A DNA stretch of 40,329 nucleotides, from assembly GCF_006151785.1 (NCBI RefSeq), contig NZ_VDDD01000015.1, positions 1 through 40,329 of the forward strand, written 5' to 3'. Positions within the stretch are counted from its first letter, which is position 1. The number at the start of each line of letters is the position of its first letter. Shown one piece after another: positions 7,278-16,318 of this stretch. A program made the position numbers and the translations under genes. Under the pieces are notes generated by a model. It was not told where the DNA came from. It was given only the letters and a program-made list of their open reading frames with translations, and ran no database searches. The stretch comes from Paracoccus marcusii. GTDB taxonomy: Bacteria; Pseudomonadota; Alphaproteobacteria; Rhodobacterales; Rhodobacteraceae.

Positions 7278-10200
7278 TCATTCCGCCGCTTCACGGATGG
7301 GTGGGTGCCCCGCCTGCAGCTGCGCCAGCAGCTCGGCCCGCCGGGTCGCGGCAAGATCGGCAGCCTTGTCCTTGACGGGACCAAAGCCGCGCACGCCCAA
7401 AGGCAATTCCGCCAGTTCGATCGCCACCGGCATCATCGCATCCGTGACCGAGGCGAAGACGCGGGTCATGTCGGCCTCGTATTCGCGGATCATCGCCCGT
7501 TCGCGCCGGCGTTCGGCGCTGTAGCCGAAGGGGTCCAGCGGCGTCCCCCGCAGCCCCTTCATCCCGGCTAGAACCCGAAACGCGCGCAGCATCCACGGAC
7601 CGAACTCCCGCTTTCTGGGGCGGCCGTTCGCGTCCTTGCCGGTCAGCATCGGCGGCGCCAGATGAAGGGACAGGGTCACGTCCCCCTCCCACCGCGCCGC
7701 AACCTGTTCGGCGGTGGTCAGATGCAACCGTGCAACCTCGTATTCATCCTTATACGCCAACAGCTTGTAATAGCTTCTTGCGACGCTGTCGCGAAGCTGT
7801 GCGGGCGCGGCATCGACCAGCTTGCGGTACCGGGCGGCAAGCCGCTTGTTCTGATAGCCGACCAACCGTTCAGCGCGATAGGCTACGGGTTCGACCGGCA
7901 ACTGCGTGACCTCGGCGGGCTTGCGCGTCTGTTCGGGATAGACAACCGCCCAACGGCCGATCTGGAATGCCCGCTGGTTGGCGTCGACCTGCGCGCCGTT
8001 CAGGCGGATCGCCTCCATGATCGCCTCCAGCGACAGCGGGATCAGCCCACGCTGCCAGCACGCACCAAGCACCAGCATGTTCGAATAGATCGAATCCCCC
8101 AGCAGCCGCAGCGCCAGATCGTTTGCATCGAAGAACGCCACCCGGTCGCCCAAACGGGCCTGCAGCGACAGGCGCAGCCGGTCCGACGGTACCTGGAAAT
8201 CGCGGAACCGGGTAAAGTCGCCGGTGATGATCTCGTGGTCGTTCACGACTGCGCCGGTGCGGCCCTGGGTCATCAGGCCCACGGTCTTGGCCCCCGCCGT
8301 CACCACCAGATCGCCGCCGATGACACAGTCCGCCTCGCCCACGGCAACGCGGATCGCGCTGATGTCGGCGGGGCGTTCAGCCAGGCGCAGGTGGATATGC
8401 ACCGCGCCGCCCTTCTGCGCCAGGCCCGCCATCTCCATCATGCCGGCGCCTTTGCCGTCCATGTGGGCGGCCTGCGCCAGCACGGCGCCGATTGTCACGA
8501 CACCGGTGCCGCCGACGCCCGTGATGACGACGTTATGCGTTCCGTTGATCGTAGGCAGCGTGGGCTGTGGCAGATCGGGCAGGTCGAACGCCTCGGCCTT
8601 GGGCTTGCGCAGCTTGCCGCCCTTGACCGACACGAAGCTGGGGCAGAACCCGTTGACGCAGCTGTAATCCTTGTTGCAGCTCGACTGGTCGATCTGCCGC
8701 TTGCGGCCCAGTTCCGTGTCCAACGGCACGATCGAGACGCAGTTCGACTGGACGGAACAATCCCCGCAGCCCTCGCAGACGTCGGGATTGATGAAGATCC
8801 GGCGGTCCGGGTCGGGGAACTGTCCCTTCTTGCGCCGCCTGCGCTTCTCGGCCGCGCAGGTCTGGACATACAGGATGGCGCTGACGCCCGCGACCTTTTC
8901 CAGATCGCGCTGGACGGTCATCATCTGCGCACGTTCCTCGAACCGCAGGCCCTTGGGGAACTGCGCCTGATCGACGTCCTCCTTTTCATCGTGAACCACG
9001 ACGACCGTGCCGACGCCCATCGCCACCAGTTCGCGGGCGATCTGCGGGGCGGTCAGGCCGCCCTCGTTCGGCTGCCCGCCGGTCATGGCGACGGCGTCGT
9101 TGTACAGGATCTTGTAGGTAATGTTCGTACCGGCCGCCAAGGCCGCACGGATCGCCAAAGACCCGGAATGATTATAGGTTCCGTCGCCAAGGTTTTGAAA
9201 AACATGGACTCTGTTGCTGAACGGCGCCTCTCCGATCCAGTTCGCACCCTCGCCGCCCATATGGGTGAAACCCTCGGTCTCACGGCCCATCCATTGCACC
9301 ATGTAATGGCAACCGATGCCGGCATAGGCGCGGCTGCCCTCCGGCAGCCTGGTCGAGCTGTTATGCGGACAACCCGAACAGAACCAAGGGGTTCTGGTCG
9401 CAATCTCGGGGGCGTTGTCGTTGCGGCGCACCTCATTCAGCCGCTCCAGCCCGGCGCGCAGACGCTCGGTGCCGCGACCCTCCTCGATCAGGATGCCGCC
9501 GATCTTCTGGGCGATCATCACAGGGTCCAGTGCATAGCGGGTCGGGAACAGTTCCTCTCCGGTGCGGTCGTGCTTCCAGCCATGGACGCGACGCCCATGG
9601 CGGTTGTCAAAGATCGCCTCCTTCAGCTGCACCTCGATCAGCTTGCGTTTCTCCTCGACGCAGACGATCAGTTCCAGGTTCTCGGACCATTCCTGGATCG
9701 ACTTCATGTCCATGGGCCATGTCTGCCCGACCTTGTAGGTGGTCAGGCCCAACCGCTCGGCCTCGGCCTCGTCGATGCCCAGCAGGGACAGGGCGTGGAC
9801 CAGATCCAGCCAGTTCTTGCCCGCGGCGACAAATCCGATCCGCGCGCCGGACTTGCCCCAGACCTTGCGGTCGATGCGGTTTGCACGACTGAACGCCTCG
9901 GCCGCCCACCGCTTGTGGTCGATCATCCGGGCTTCCTGCGCGACGGGCGTGTCGCCAAGGCGAATGTTCAGCCCCCCCTCGGGCAGCACGCGATCCGGAA
10001 GGGTGAACACCATCCGATGCGGATCGCCGTCGACAACCGATGTCGCCTCGACCGTGTCCTTCATCGTCTTCAGACCCGTCCAGACCCCTGCATATCGCGA
10101 CAGCGCGAACCCATACAGGCCGTAATCCAGGATCTCCTGCACCCCGGCAGGCGACAGCACGGGGATATAGGCGTCGATCATCGCCCAGTCAGACTGATGC

Positions 10201-10667
10201 AGCACGGTCGAGCTTTCGCCCGTGTGATCGTCGCCCATCGCCATCACGACGCCGCCATGGCGCGACGATCCGGCCATGTTGCCATGGCGCATGACGTCGC
10301 CCGACCGGTCCACCCCCGGACCCTTGCCGTACCACAGCGCAAAGACGCCGTCGTGACGCCCCTCGCCGCGCAGTTCGGCCTGCTGACTGCCCCAGATTGC
10401 GGTCGCGGCCAGATCCTCGTTCAGACCGGGCTGGAACAGGACCTGCGCCGCCGCCAGGCGCTTGGCCTCGCGCGTCATCTGCAGATCGACACTGCCTAGG
10501 GGAGAGCCGCGATACCCGGTGACCAGTCCCGCCGTATCAAGCCCCGCGGCTTTGTCGCGTGCTGATTGCATCAGCATCAGCCGCACAAGTGCCTGCGTCC
10601 CGTTCAACAACACGTGACGTTTCGACAGATCGAACCGATCGGCTAGCGAAAATTCCTGCTTGCTCAT
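7278..10667 (-). CDS. indolepyruvate ferredoxin oxidoreductase, fused alpha/gamma type
   Basis: A single protein of about 1129 residues. The N-terminal part (about 20-400, with TGYRGSPLGSVD near 51) is the pyruvate-oxidoreductase-like TPP half; CSGCPHNSS near 431 and GDGTYNHSGSLAIRAAL near 496 belong to the TPP-binding domain; CEGCGDCSVQSNC near 632 and CNKDYSCVNGFCP near 665 are iron-sulphur ligands; ITGVGGTGVVTIGAVL near 717 starts the gamma domain. It oxidises arylpyruvates from aromatic amino acids to aryl-CoA and passes electrons to ferredoxin. I use the ATG preceded by GGAGGAGAGG; a GTG lies one codon upstream. A LysR gene is divergent, with an operator array between them. Confidence 0.93.
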   Translation of the reverse strand: MSKQEFSLADRFDLSKRHVLLNGTQALVRLMLMQSARDKAAGLDTAGLVTGYRGSPLGSVDLQMTREAKRLAAAQVLFQPGLNEDLAATAIWGSQQAELRGEGRHDGVFALWYGKGPGVDRSGDVMRHGNMAGSSRHGGVVMAMGDDHTGESSTVLHQSDWAMIDAYIPVLSPAGVQEILDYGLYGFALSRYAGVWTGLKTMKDTVEATSVVDGDPHRMVFTLPDRVLPEGGLNIRLGDTPVAQEARMIDHKRWAAEAFSRANRIDRKVWGKSGARIGFVAAGKNWLDLVHALSLLGIDEAEAERLGLTTYKVGQTWPMDMKSIQEWSENLELIVCVEEKRKLIEVQLKEAIFDNRHGRRVHGWKHDRTGEELFPTRYALDPVMIAQKIGGILIEEGRGTERLRAGLERLNEVRRNDNAPEIATRTPWFCSGCPHNSSTRLPEGSRAYAGIGCHYMVQWMGRETEGFTHMGGEGANWIGEAPFSNRVHVFQNLGDGTYNHSGSLAIRAALAAGTNITYKILYNDAVAMTGGQPNEGGLTAPQIARELVAMGVGTVVVVHDEKEDVDQAQFPKGLRFEERAQMMTVQRDLEKVAGVSAILYVQTCAAEKRRRRKKGQFPDPDRRIFINPDVCEGCGDCSVQSNCVSIVPLDTELGRKRQIDQSSCNKDYSCVNGFCPSFVSVKGGKLRKPKAEAFDLPDLPQPTLPTINGTHNVVITGVGGTGVVTIGAVLAQAAHMDGKGAGMMEMAGLAQKGGAVHIHLRLAERPADISAIRVAVGEADCVIGGDLVVTAGAKTVGLMTQGRTGAVVNDHEIITGDFTRFRDFQVPSDRLRLSLQARLGDRVAFFDANDLALRLLGDSIYSNMLVLGACWQRGLIPLSLEAIMEAIRLNGAQVDANQRAFQIGRWAVVYPEQTRKPAEVTQLPVEPVAYRAERLVGYQNKRLAARYRKLVDAAPAQLRDSVARSYYKLLAYKDEYEVARLHLTTAEQVAARWEGDVTLSLHLAPPMLTGKDANGRPRKREFGPWMLRAFRVLAGMKGLRGTPLDPFGYSAERRRERAMIREYEADMTRVFASVTDAMMPVAIELAELPLGVRGFGPVKDKAADLAATRRAELLAQLQAGHPPIREAAE

Positions 10668-10682
10668 CACCCTCTCCTCCCA

Positions 10683-10758
10683 TGACCAAAGGCCTCCGCG
10701 GTCATTATAGGTCAGAAATGCTGACCAACGAAGCGGAAATTCTTTCCTTGACGTGACC
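10683..10758. promoter_or_regulatory. array of five TGACC/GGTCA half-sites between divergent genes
   Basis: The half-site occurs at 10683-10687, 10700-10704, 10710-10714, 10722-10726 and 10754-10758, in both orientations. The pair at 10710-10726 forms a perfect dyad that also fits the LysR rule T-N11-A (10712-10724). The likely ligand is the divergent LysR protein at 10829, by position. Confidence 0.55.
10704..10732 (-). promoter_or_regulatory. promoter of the indolepyruvate oxidoreductase gene with operator in the spacer
   Basis: On the minus strand a perfect -10 TATAAT (10704-10709) is preceded at 17 bases by a poor -35, TTCGTT (10727-10732). The 17-base spacer is exactly the perfect palindrome GGTCAG-N5-CTGACC (10710-10726). 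A weak -35 with a palindromic spacer suggests a regulator-dependent or repressible promoter. The start codon is 36 bases past the -10. Confidence 0.65.
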
Positions 10759-10803
10759 TTGCCGGAATCGCAGGGGAAGGTTAGGTCTGCAAAATTCGCA
10801 TGG

Positions 10804-10815
10804 CTGTCATGACAG
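10804..10815. promoter_or_regulatory. perfect 12-bp palindrome just before the lysR start
   Basis: CTGTCATGACAG is fully self-complementary and ends 13 bases before the ATG of the LysR gene. It could be an autoregulatory operator. It contains TGACA/TGTCA, close to but not the same as the TGACC half-site of the nearby array. Confidence 0.35.
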
Positions 10816-10828
10816 GATTGTAACAGGG

Positions 10829-11734
10829 ATGGACTGGGACAAGCTTAGAATATTTCACGCTGTGGCTGATGCCGGCAGCCTGACGCATGCGGGCGACGTG
10901 CTGCACCTGTCGCAATCGGCGGTCAGCCGCCAGATCCGCGCGCTGGAGGAGTCGCTTGGCACGACGCTGTTCCACCGGCACGCGCGGGGGTTGATTCTGA
11001 CCGAACAGGGAGAGCTGCTGTTCGAGGCAACCTCTTCTATGTCGCGCAAGCTGGACAGCGCCTCGGCCCGCATCCGCGACAGCGAGGAAAACGTCTTCGG
11101 CGAACTCAAGGTGACGGCCACCGTGGGCTTTGGCACGCTGTGGCTGGCACCCCGCCTGGTCAAGCTGTACGAAAAGTATCCCGACCTGCGCATCGACCTG
11201 CTGCTGGAGGAGCGCGTCCTTGACCTGCCCATGCGCGAGGCCGACGTGGCCATCCGCATGAAGGAGCCCAGCCAGTCCGACCTGATCCGCCGCCGGTTGC
11301 TGAACATCCGGATGCGCCTGTACGCCAGCCCGAATTACATCGCGGCGCATGGGGCGCCGGAATCGCTGGCCGACCTGTCCAACCACCGTCTGATCTGCCA
11401 GAAGCCCGACCAGCCTCAGGTGGCGGCCGGCGCGCGCCTGGTGCAGGAGCTGATGTCCCAGAACGTCGGATCGACCCTGACGGTGAACAACTATTTCGGC
11501 GTGCTGCAGGCGGTACTGGCCAATCTGGGCATCGGCGTCCTGCCCGACTATCTGACCGCCGACCACCCGAACCTGATCCGCGTGTTCCCGGACACCGAGT
11601 CGGGAGAGGTGCCGGTCTTCCTTGCCTATCCCGAGGAAATGCGCCAGACGCGCCGCGTCGCGGTGTTCCGCGACTTTGTCCTGGAAGAGATCCAGGCCTA
11701 TCGGCGCCATCAAAGCGAGGCCGGGCAGGTCTGA
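10829..11734 (+). CDS. LysR family transcriptional regulator
   Basis: A 301-residue LysR-type regulator: winged helix-turn-helix at about 1-62 (LRIFHAVADAGSLTHAGDVLHLSQSAVSRQIRALEE region) and a periplasmic-binding-like effector domain at about 90-295. It is divergent from the indolepyruvate ferredoxin oxidoreductase gene with about 160 bases between starts, the usual setting for a LysR protein controlling its neighbour. The effector is unknown; an aromatic 2-oxoacid or amino acid would fit the neighbour. The ribosome site is modest (ACAGG then AACAGGG directly before ATG). Many Rhodobacteraceae keep a relative of this regulator near purL, so control of other targets is possible. Confidence 0.88.
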   Translation: MDWDKLRIFHAVADAGSLTHAGDVLHLSQSAVSRQIRALEESLGTTLFHRHARGLILTEQGELLFEATSSMSRKLDSASARIRDSEENVFGELKVTATVGFGTLWLAPRLVKLYEKYPDLRIDLLLEERVLDLPMREADVAIRMKEPSQSDLIRRRLLNIRMRLYASPNYIAAHGAPESLADLSNHRLICQKPDQPQVAAGARLVQELMSQNVGSTLTVNNYFGVLQAVLANLGIGVLPDYLTADHPNLIRVFPDTESGEVPVFLAYPEEMRQTRRVAVFRDFVLEEIQAYRRHQSEAGQV

Positions 11735-11832
11735 CCTGCTCAAACCGCAGGCAAAACCGGGATGATGCACGCGCCGCGTGCAGCCATTACGCCAGCGCAT
11801 GGCGGCTATGCTGCAGCCGCAGCGCCATTTGT

Positions 11833-11861
11833 CTTGAAGAGTTCACAGACTGCACATAGAT
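11833..11861 (+). promoter_or_regulatory. heat-shock sigma (RpoH-type) promoter of a small RNA
   Basis: CTTGAAG (11833-11839) and CACATAGAT (11853-11861) are 13 bases apart, close to the sigma-32 pattern CTTGAA-N11-14-CCCATNT. A sigma-70 reading (TTGAAG, 17 bases, TAGATC) is also possible. Transcription would begin near 11866. Confidence 0.5.
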
Positions 11862-11865
11862 CGGG

Positions 11866-11951
11866 CTTAGAAGGCGATGATCAGCGTAATCGCTCATCAC
11901 CTTCTACCTCCCTGTTGGACTTAGGCCGGGCCTTGTGCCCGGCTTTTTTTT
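11866..11951 (+). ncRNA. candidate small RNA, about 85 nt
   Basis: The 303 bases between lysR and purL hold no convincing protein gene. After the promoter at 11833 comes a long hairpin (AGAAGG 11869-11874 with CCTTCT 11900-11905, GATGA with TCATC, GCG with CGC, loop TAAT), then an unpaired CTACCTCCCTG (11904-11914) that is complementary to Shine-Dalgarno sequences, then a strong intrinsic terminator. Hairpin, open anti-Shine-Dalgarno segment and terminator, with a stress-type promoter, recall the stress-induced cuckoo (CcsR-like) RNAs of Rhodobacter, but I cannot confirm homology. It could instead be a short leader read before purL, though the terminator argues for a separate RNA. Confidence 0.6.
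11925..11951 (+). terminator. intrinsic terminator of the small RNA
   Basis: GCCGGGC (11925-11931) pairs with GCCCGGC (11937-11943) around CTTGT, followed at once by eight T. This is the strongest textbook terminator in the window and shows that a plus-strand transcript ends here, before purL. Confidence 0.92.
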
Positions 11952-12037
11952 GTCCCGCGCGCGGGTTCTGCGGCCTTTCCATGGACGCCGCCAGCGCCTA
12001 GAAGACGCGTGATTTCATGCGCAGGAAGGGTCGTGTC

Positions 12038-14218
12038 ATGCAGGAACCACAGCTTACCCCGGAACTGATCGCGGCCCACGGGCTGAAGCCGGACGAGTAT
12101 GCCAGCATCCTGCAGATCATCGGGCGCGAACCGACCTTCACCGAACTGGGAATCTTCAGCGCCATGTGGAACGAGCACTGTTCCTACAAGTCGTCCAAGA
12201 AATGGCTGCGTACCCTGCCCGTCGACGGCCCCCAGGTGATCTGCGGTCCCGGAGAGAACGCGGGCGTGGTCGATATCGGCGACGGTCAGGCGGTGGTCTT
12301 CAAGATGGAGAGCCACAACCATCCCAGCTATATCGAACCCCATCAGGGGGCCGCGACCGGCGTGGGCGGCATCCTGCGTGACGTCTTCACCATGGGCGCG
12401 CGCCCGATCGCGGCGATGGACGCGCTGTCCTTCGGGCGCACCGATCACCCGAAGACCCCGCATCTGGTCAAGGGCGTGGTCGAGGGGATTGGCGCCTATG
12501 GCAACGCCTTCGGCGTGCCGAACGTCGGCGGAGAGGTCCGTTTCCACCCCAGCTATGACGGCAACTGCCTGGTCAACGCCTTCGCGGCGGGCTTGGCGGA
12601 TGCCGACAAGATCTTCTATTCGGCGGCCTCGGGCGTGGGCATGCCCGTCGTCTATCTGGGCGCCAAGACCGGGCGCGACGGCGTCGGCGGCGCGACCATG
12701 GCCAGCGCCGAGTTCGATGACACGATCGAGGACAAACGTCCCACCGTGCAGGTCGGTGACCCCTTCACCGAGAAATGCCTGCTGGAGGCGTGCCTTGAGC
12801 TGATGGCGTCGGGGTCGGTGATCTCGATCCAGGACATGGGGGCCGCGGGCCTGACCTGTTCGGCGGTCGAGATGGGCGACAAGGGCGGTCTGGGAATCAA
12901 GCTGGTGCTGGACGACGTGCCCCAACGCGAAACCAACATGACCGCCTACGAGATGATGCTGTCGGAATCCCAGGAGCGAATGCTGATGGTGCTGAAGCCC
13001 GAGAAGGAGGCCGAGGCGCGGGCGATCTTCCAGAAATGGGACCTGGACTTCGCCATCGTCGGAGAGACCATCGCCGAGGACCGCTTCCTGATCGTTCATC
13101 GCGATGTGGTCATGGCCGACCTGCCGCTGTCCAAGCTGTCCTCCAGCGCGCCGGAATATGACCGCCCCTGGGTCGAGACGCCTGCGGCCACGCCCGCGCC
13201 GGCCCTGCCCCCGATCGCGCCCATCGCCGGCCTGCGCGCGCTTGTCGGCAGCCCGAACCATGCGCACCGTGCCTGGGTATGGGAACAGTACGACACGCAG
13301 GTCGGGGCCGACACGATCCGCCGTCCCGGCATGGGCGCAGGCATCGTTCGCGTGCACGGAACCCGCAAGGCGCTGGCCTTCACCAGTGACGTCACCCCGC
13401 GATATGTCAAGGCGAACCCGTTCGAGGGCGGCAAGCAAGCCGTGGCCGAGGCCTATCGCAACCTGACCGCGGTGGGTGCCCTGCCCCTGGCCACGACCGA
13501 CAACCTGAACTTCGGCAACCCCGAAAAGCCCGAGATCATGGGCCAGCTGGTCGGTGCCATCAAGGGCATCGGAGAGGCCTGCCGCGCACTGGACTTTCCC
13601 ATCGTGTCGGGCAACGTGTCGCTTTACAACGAAACCGACGGCAAGGGCATCCTGCCCACGCCGACCATCGGCGGCGTCGGCCTGATCGCGGATCTGGACG
13701 ATCTGATCGCTGGCCTTCCCGCCGAGGGTGACTTGGCCCTGGTGATCGGTGCCACGCGCGGCCACCTTGAACAGTCGGCCCTGGCGTGGGAGGCGTTCCG
13801 CATCGAATCCGGCGACGCGCCGCATGTCGATCTGGACGACGAACGCCGCAACGGCGAATTCCTGCGCGCCAACCGGGGCCACCTGGCATCGGCGACCGAC
13901 CTGTCGGACGGCGGCCTGGCGCTTGCCGCCTTCGAGATGGCCGAGGCCGCGGGCCTGGGCGTCATTCTGGACAGCGGTGACATCGCCCACCTGTTCGGCG
14001 AGGATCAGGCCCGCTATCTGGTCGCCTGCCGCCCCGACGCTGCAGAAGCCTTGACCGCCGCGGCCCAGGCCGCGGGCGTGACCATCGCCACCGTGGGCCG
14101 CTTTGGTGGCGACAGCGTGACCCTGGGCGACGACAGCGCGCCGCTGGCCGAACTGTCGAGCCTGTATCGGACGTCCTTTGCGGCTGCGATCCAGGGCGAC
14201 ATGCCCGATCACGCATGA
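12038..14218 (+). CDS. purL: phosphoribosylformylglycinamidine synthase subunit PurL
   Basis: A 726-residue small-type PurL, the ATP-binding subunit that works with PurS and PurQ to convert FGAR to FGAM in purine synthesis. Near the N-terminus [17 protein letters not shown] and then [16 protein letters not shown] are family hallmarks; the two AIR-synthase-like halves follow in order. I chose the ATG seven codons downstream of the first possible one because AGGAAGGG stands seven bases before it. The stop overlaps the ispDF start (ATGA). purS and purQ are not in the window. Confidence 0.96.
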   Translation: MQEPQLTPELIAAHGLKPDEYASILQIIGREPTFTELGIFSAMWNEHCSYKSSKKWLRTLPVDGPQVICGPGENAGVVDIGDGQAVVFKMESHNHPSYIEPHQGAATGVGGILRDVFTMGARPIAAMDALSFGRTDHPKTPHLVKGVVEGIGAYGNAFGVPNVGGEVRFHPSYDGNCLVNAFAAGLADADKIFYSAASGVGMPVVYLGAKTGRDGVGGATMASAEFDDTIEDKRPTVQVGDPFTEKCLLEACLELMASGSVISIQDMGAAGLTCSAVEMGDKGGLGIKLVLDDVPQRETNMTAYEMMLSESQERMLMVLKPEKEAEARAIFQKWDLDFAIVGETIAEDRFLIVHRDVVMADLPLSKLSSSAPEYDRPWVETPAATPAPALPPIAPIAGLRALVGSPNHAHRAWVWEQYDTQVGADTIRRPGMGAGIVRVHGTRKALAFTSDVTPRYVKANPFEGGKQAVAEAYRNLTAVGALPLATTDNLNFGNPEKPEIMGQLVGAIKGIGEACRALDFPIVSGNVSLYNETDGKGILPTPTIGGVGLIADLDDLIAGLPAEGDLALVIGATRGHLEQSALAWEAFRIESGDAPHVDLDDERRNGEFLRANRGHLASATDLSDGGLALAAFEMAEAAGLGVILDSGDIAHLFGEDQARYLVACRPDAAEALTAAAQAAGVTIATVGRFGGDSVTLGDDSAPLAELSSLYRTSFAAAIQGDMPDHA

Positions 14219-15357
14219 TCCGCGCGCCTGCGGGCTTTGCCGCGCTGATCACGGCGGCGGGACGGGGCACGCGGGCCGGGGACGGCCTGCCCAAGCAGTG
14301 GCGCGATCTTGCCGGGCGTCCTGTCTTGGACCGAACCCTGGCGGCCTTTGAAGGCTTTGAACGGATCGTTCTGGTCGTTCACCCCGATGACATGGGGCAG
14401 GCCATCGCCCGCTATGCCGGCGGCATCACCATCGTCGCGGGCGCCGAGACCCGCGCCGCCAGCGTCCGCGCCGGCCTGACCGCCCTGCAGGGCCAGGCAA
14501 GCCATGTCCTGATCCATGACGGGGCACGCCCGCTGGTCGCGCCATCGGTCATCGACGACGTGATCCGCGCGCTGCAAGAGGGCGCGGACGCCGCCGCACC
14601 CGCGTTGCCCGTGTCGGACGCGCTGTGGCGGGGGGATGGCGCGCGGGTCGCGGCCATCGCGCCGCGTGACGGGCTGTTCCGGGCGCAGACGCCGCAGGGT
14701 TTCGTTCTGGACAGGATCCTGCAGGCGCATCGCGATCATCCGGGAGATGCGGCCGACGACGTCCAGCTGGCACTTGCCGCGGGGATGGAGGTTGCCATCA
14801 CCCAAGGTTCGGAAGACAATCTGAAGATCACCTTTCCCGCCGATTTCGCGCGGGCCGAACGCATTCTGGGGACCGACATGGATATCCGCCTTGGCAATGG
14901 CTATGACGTGCACGCCTTTGGACCCGGGGACCACGTCACCCTGTGCGGCGTGCAGGTGCCGCATGACGTGGGCCTGCTGGGCCATTCCGATGCCGATGTG
15001 GGCATGCACGCGCTGACCGACGCCATCTATGGCGCCTTGGCGCAGGGCGACATCGGGCGGCATTTCCCGCCCTCGGACCCGCAATGGAAGGGTGCCGACA
15101 GCGCGATCTTTCTGGCCCATGCGGCCAGCATGGCCCGCGACAAGGGGTTCCGCATCGGCAATGCCGACGTGACCCTGATCTGCGAGGCGCCCAAGATCGG
15201 GCCCCATGCGCTGGCGATGGCTCACCGCCTGTCCGAAATCATGGGCGTTGAGGAAGCGCGCATCAGCGTCAAGGCCACCACGTCCGAACGCCTTGGCTTT
15301 ACCGGCCGGCGCGAGGGGATCGCCGCCATCGCGACCGCCACCCTGATCAAGGAATGA
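14215..15357 (+). CDS. ispDF: bifunctional IspD/IspF of the non-mevalonate isoprenoid pathway
   Basis: A 380-residue fusion. Residues 1 to about 220 are IspD (CTP-dependent cytidylyltransferase for methylerythritol phosphate), with the nucleotide loop [16 protein letters not shown] at 14-29. From about 223 on it is IspF (2-C-methylerythritol 2,4-cyclodiphosphate synthase), with the zinc ligands in GYDVHAF and the [10 protein letters not shown] stretch. The middle enzyme, IspE, is not here. Fused IspDF is common in alphaproteobacteria. The gene overlaps purL by ATGA and its own stop overlaps an ATG before pgpA. Confidence 0.96.
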   Translation: MIRAPAGFAALITAAGRGTRAGDGLPKQWRDLAGRPVLDRTLAAFEGFERIVLVVHPDDMGQAIARYAGGITIVAGAETRAASVRAGLTALQGQASHVLIHDGARPLVAPSVIDDVIRALQEGADAAAPALPVSDALWRGDGARVAAIAPRDGLFRAQTPQGFVLDRILQAHRDHPGDAADDVQLALAAGMEVAITQGSEDNLKITFPADFARAERILGTDMDIRLGNGYDVHAFGPGDHVTLCGVQVPHDVGLLGHSDADVGMHALTDAIYGALAQGDIGRHFPPSDPQWKGADSAIFLAHAASMARDKGFRIGNADVTLICEAPKIGPHALAMAHRLSEIMGVEEARISVKATTSERLGFTGRREGIAAIATATLIKE

Positions 15358-15359
15358 CC

Positions 15360-15851
15360 ATGGATCGCATGCTGGCCACCTGGTTCGGCGCAGGCCTGCT
15401 GCGCCCCGCCCCCGGCACCTGGGGGTCGGCCGTCGCCGTTGCGATGGGGCTGATCCTGCACCGCATCGGGCATTTTCCGCTGCTGGCGCTGGCTACTGGG
15501 CTGGTGATCCTGCTGGGGTTCTGGGTCGTGCCGCGCTACACCGTCGGCATGGACGACCCCGATCGCAGCGAGATCGTCATCGATGAGGTCGCTGGCCAGT
15601 GGCTGGCGCTGATGGCGCCGTCCTTCGGGTTCTGGCACGCCGGGCTGCCCGCCGACAGCTTTCCCTATCCGGGCTGGGTCGCGGCCTTCCTGTTCTTCCG
15701 GCTGTTCGACATCTGGAAGCCGTGGCTGGTCGGCCGCGCCGACCGCCGCCATGACAGTGCCGGCGTGATGCTGGACGATCTGTGGGCGGGGATCTTTGCG
15801 GCGCTGGCCACGATGGCCGCCGCGGCCTTTGCCCATACGGTGCTGATGTGA
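15360..15851 (+). CDS. pgpA: phosphatidylglycerophosphatase A
   Basis: A 163-residue membrane protein of the PgpA family, which removes phosphate from phosphatidylglycerophosphate. LLRPAPGTWGS near the start and DDPDRSEIVIDEVAGQW near residue 63-79 are the two family signatures with the acidic residues that bind magnesium; several membrane helices follow. An ATG at 15354 overlaps the ispDF stop, but AAGGA is better spaced to the ATG at 15360, so I use that one. The stop overlaps the GTG start of the next gene. Confidence 0.92.
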   Translation: MDRMLATWFGAGLLRPAPGTWGSAVAVAMGLILHRIGHFPLLALATGLVILLGFWVVPRYTVGMDDPDRSEIVIDEVAGQWLALMAPSFGFWHAGLPADSFPYPGWVAAFLFFRLFDIWKPWLVGRADRRHDSAGVMLDDLWAGIFAALATMAAAAFAHTVLM

Positions 15852-16318
15852 GCCAGGCGGCGCAGGTCCTTGACGCCGCCCGCGCCCGGCGCGTCATGAT
15901 CGCGACGGCCGAAAGCTGCACCGGCGGCCTGATCGCCGGCGCCCTGACAGAGGTTGCGGGATCGTCCGACGGATTCGACCGGGGCTTTGTCACCTATTCG
16001 AACGCGGCCAAGATGCAGATGCTGGGCGTCCGGGCCGAAACCCTGGATACGCATGGCGCAGTCAGCGAACAGGTCGCGGCCGAGATGGCCCAGGGTGCGC
16101 TGCGCCAGTCCGATGCCGGGATCGCCGTCTCGGTCACCGGCATCGCGGGCCCCGGCGGATCCGAGCACAAGCCCGAGGGGCGGGTCTGCTTTGGCATCAG
16201 CCAGCCCTTTGGCACCTTCACCCAAACCGTCGAATTCGGTGCGATCGGCCGTCACCGCGTGCGTGCGGCAACCATCGAACATGCGCTGCAACTGTTGCTG
16301 GACGCGCTGCGAAACTAG
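15848..16318 (+). CDS. CinA C-terminal family protein (nicotinamide-nucleotide amidase type)
   Basis: A 156-residue stand-alone CinA C-terminal domain. TAESCTGGLIAGALTEVAGS at about 18-37 holds the catalytic serine and cysteine region, and SVTGIAGPGGSEHKPEG near 96-112 is the second signature. Such proteins deamidate nicotinamide mononucleotide to nicotinate mononucleotide in NAD recycling (PncC activity). The start is GTG in a GTGA overlap with pgpA; there is no in-frame ATG that keeps the family N-terminus. It ends head-on with the threonine aldolase gene, sharing CTAG. Confidence 0.92.
   Translation: MSQAAQVLDAARARRVMIATAESCTGGLIAGALTEVAGSSDGFDRGFVTYSNAAKMQMLGVRAETLDTHGAVSEQVAAEMAQGALRQSDAGIAVSVTGIAGPGGSEHKPEGRVCFGISQPFGTFTQTVEFGAIGRHRVRAATIEHALQLLLDALRN

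Noticed and set aside
7662..10499. Very long open frame antisense to the indolepyruvate oxidoreductase gene
   Set aside because: Composition is arginine-, proline- and histidine-rich with no family motif; such frames arise by codon bias in GC-rich genes. The opposite strand has clear domains.
11811..11822. CTGC-AGCC-GCAG, a second match to the PhaR pattern
   Set aside because: It lies after lysR within a short GC-rich repeat with no polymer-related gene nearby; a match of this kind is expected by chance in a window of this size.
11921..14212. Long open frame antisense to purL
   Set aside because: Low-complexity, glycine- and arginine-rich translation; purL is certain on the other strand.
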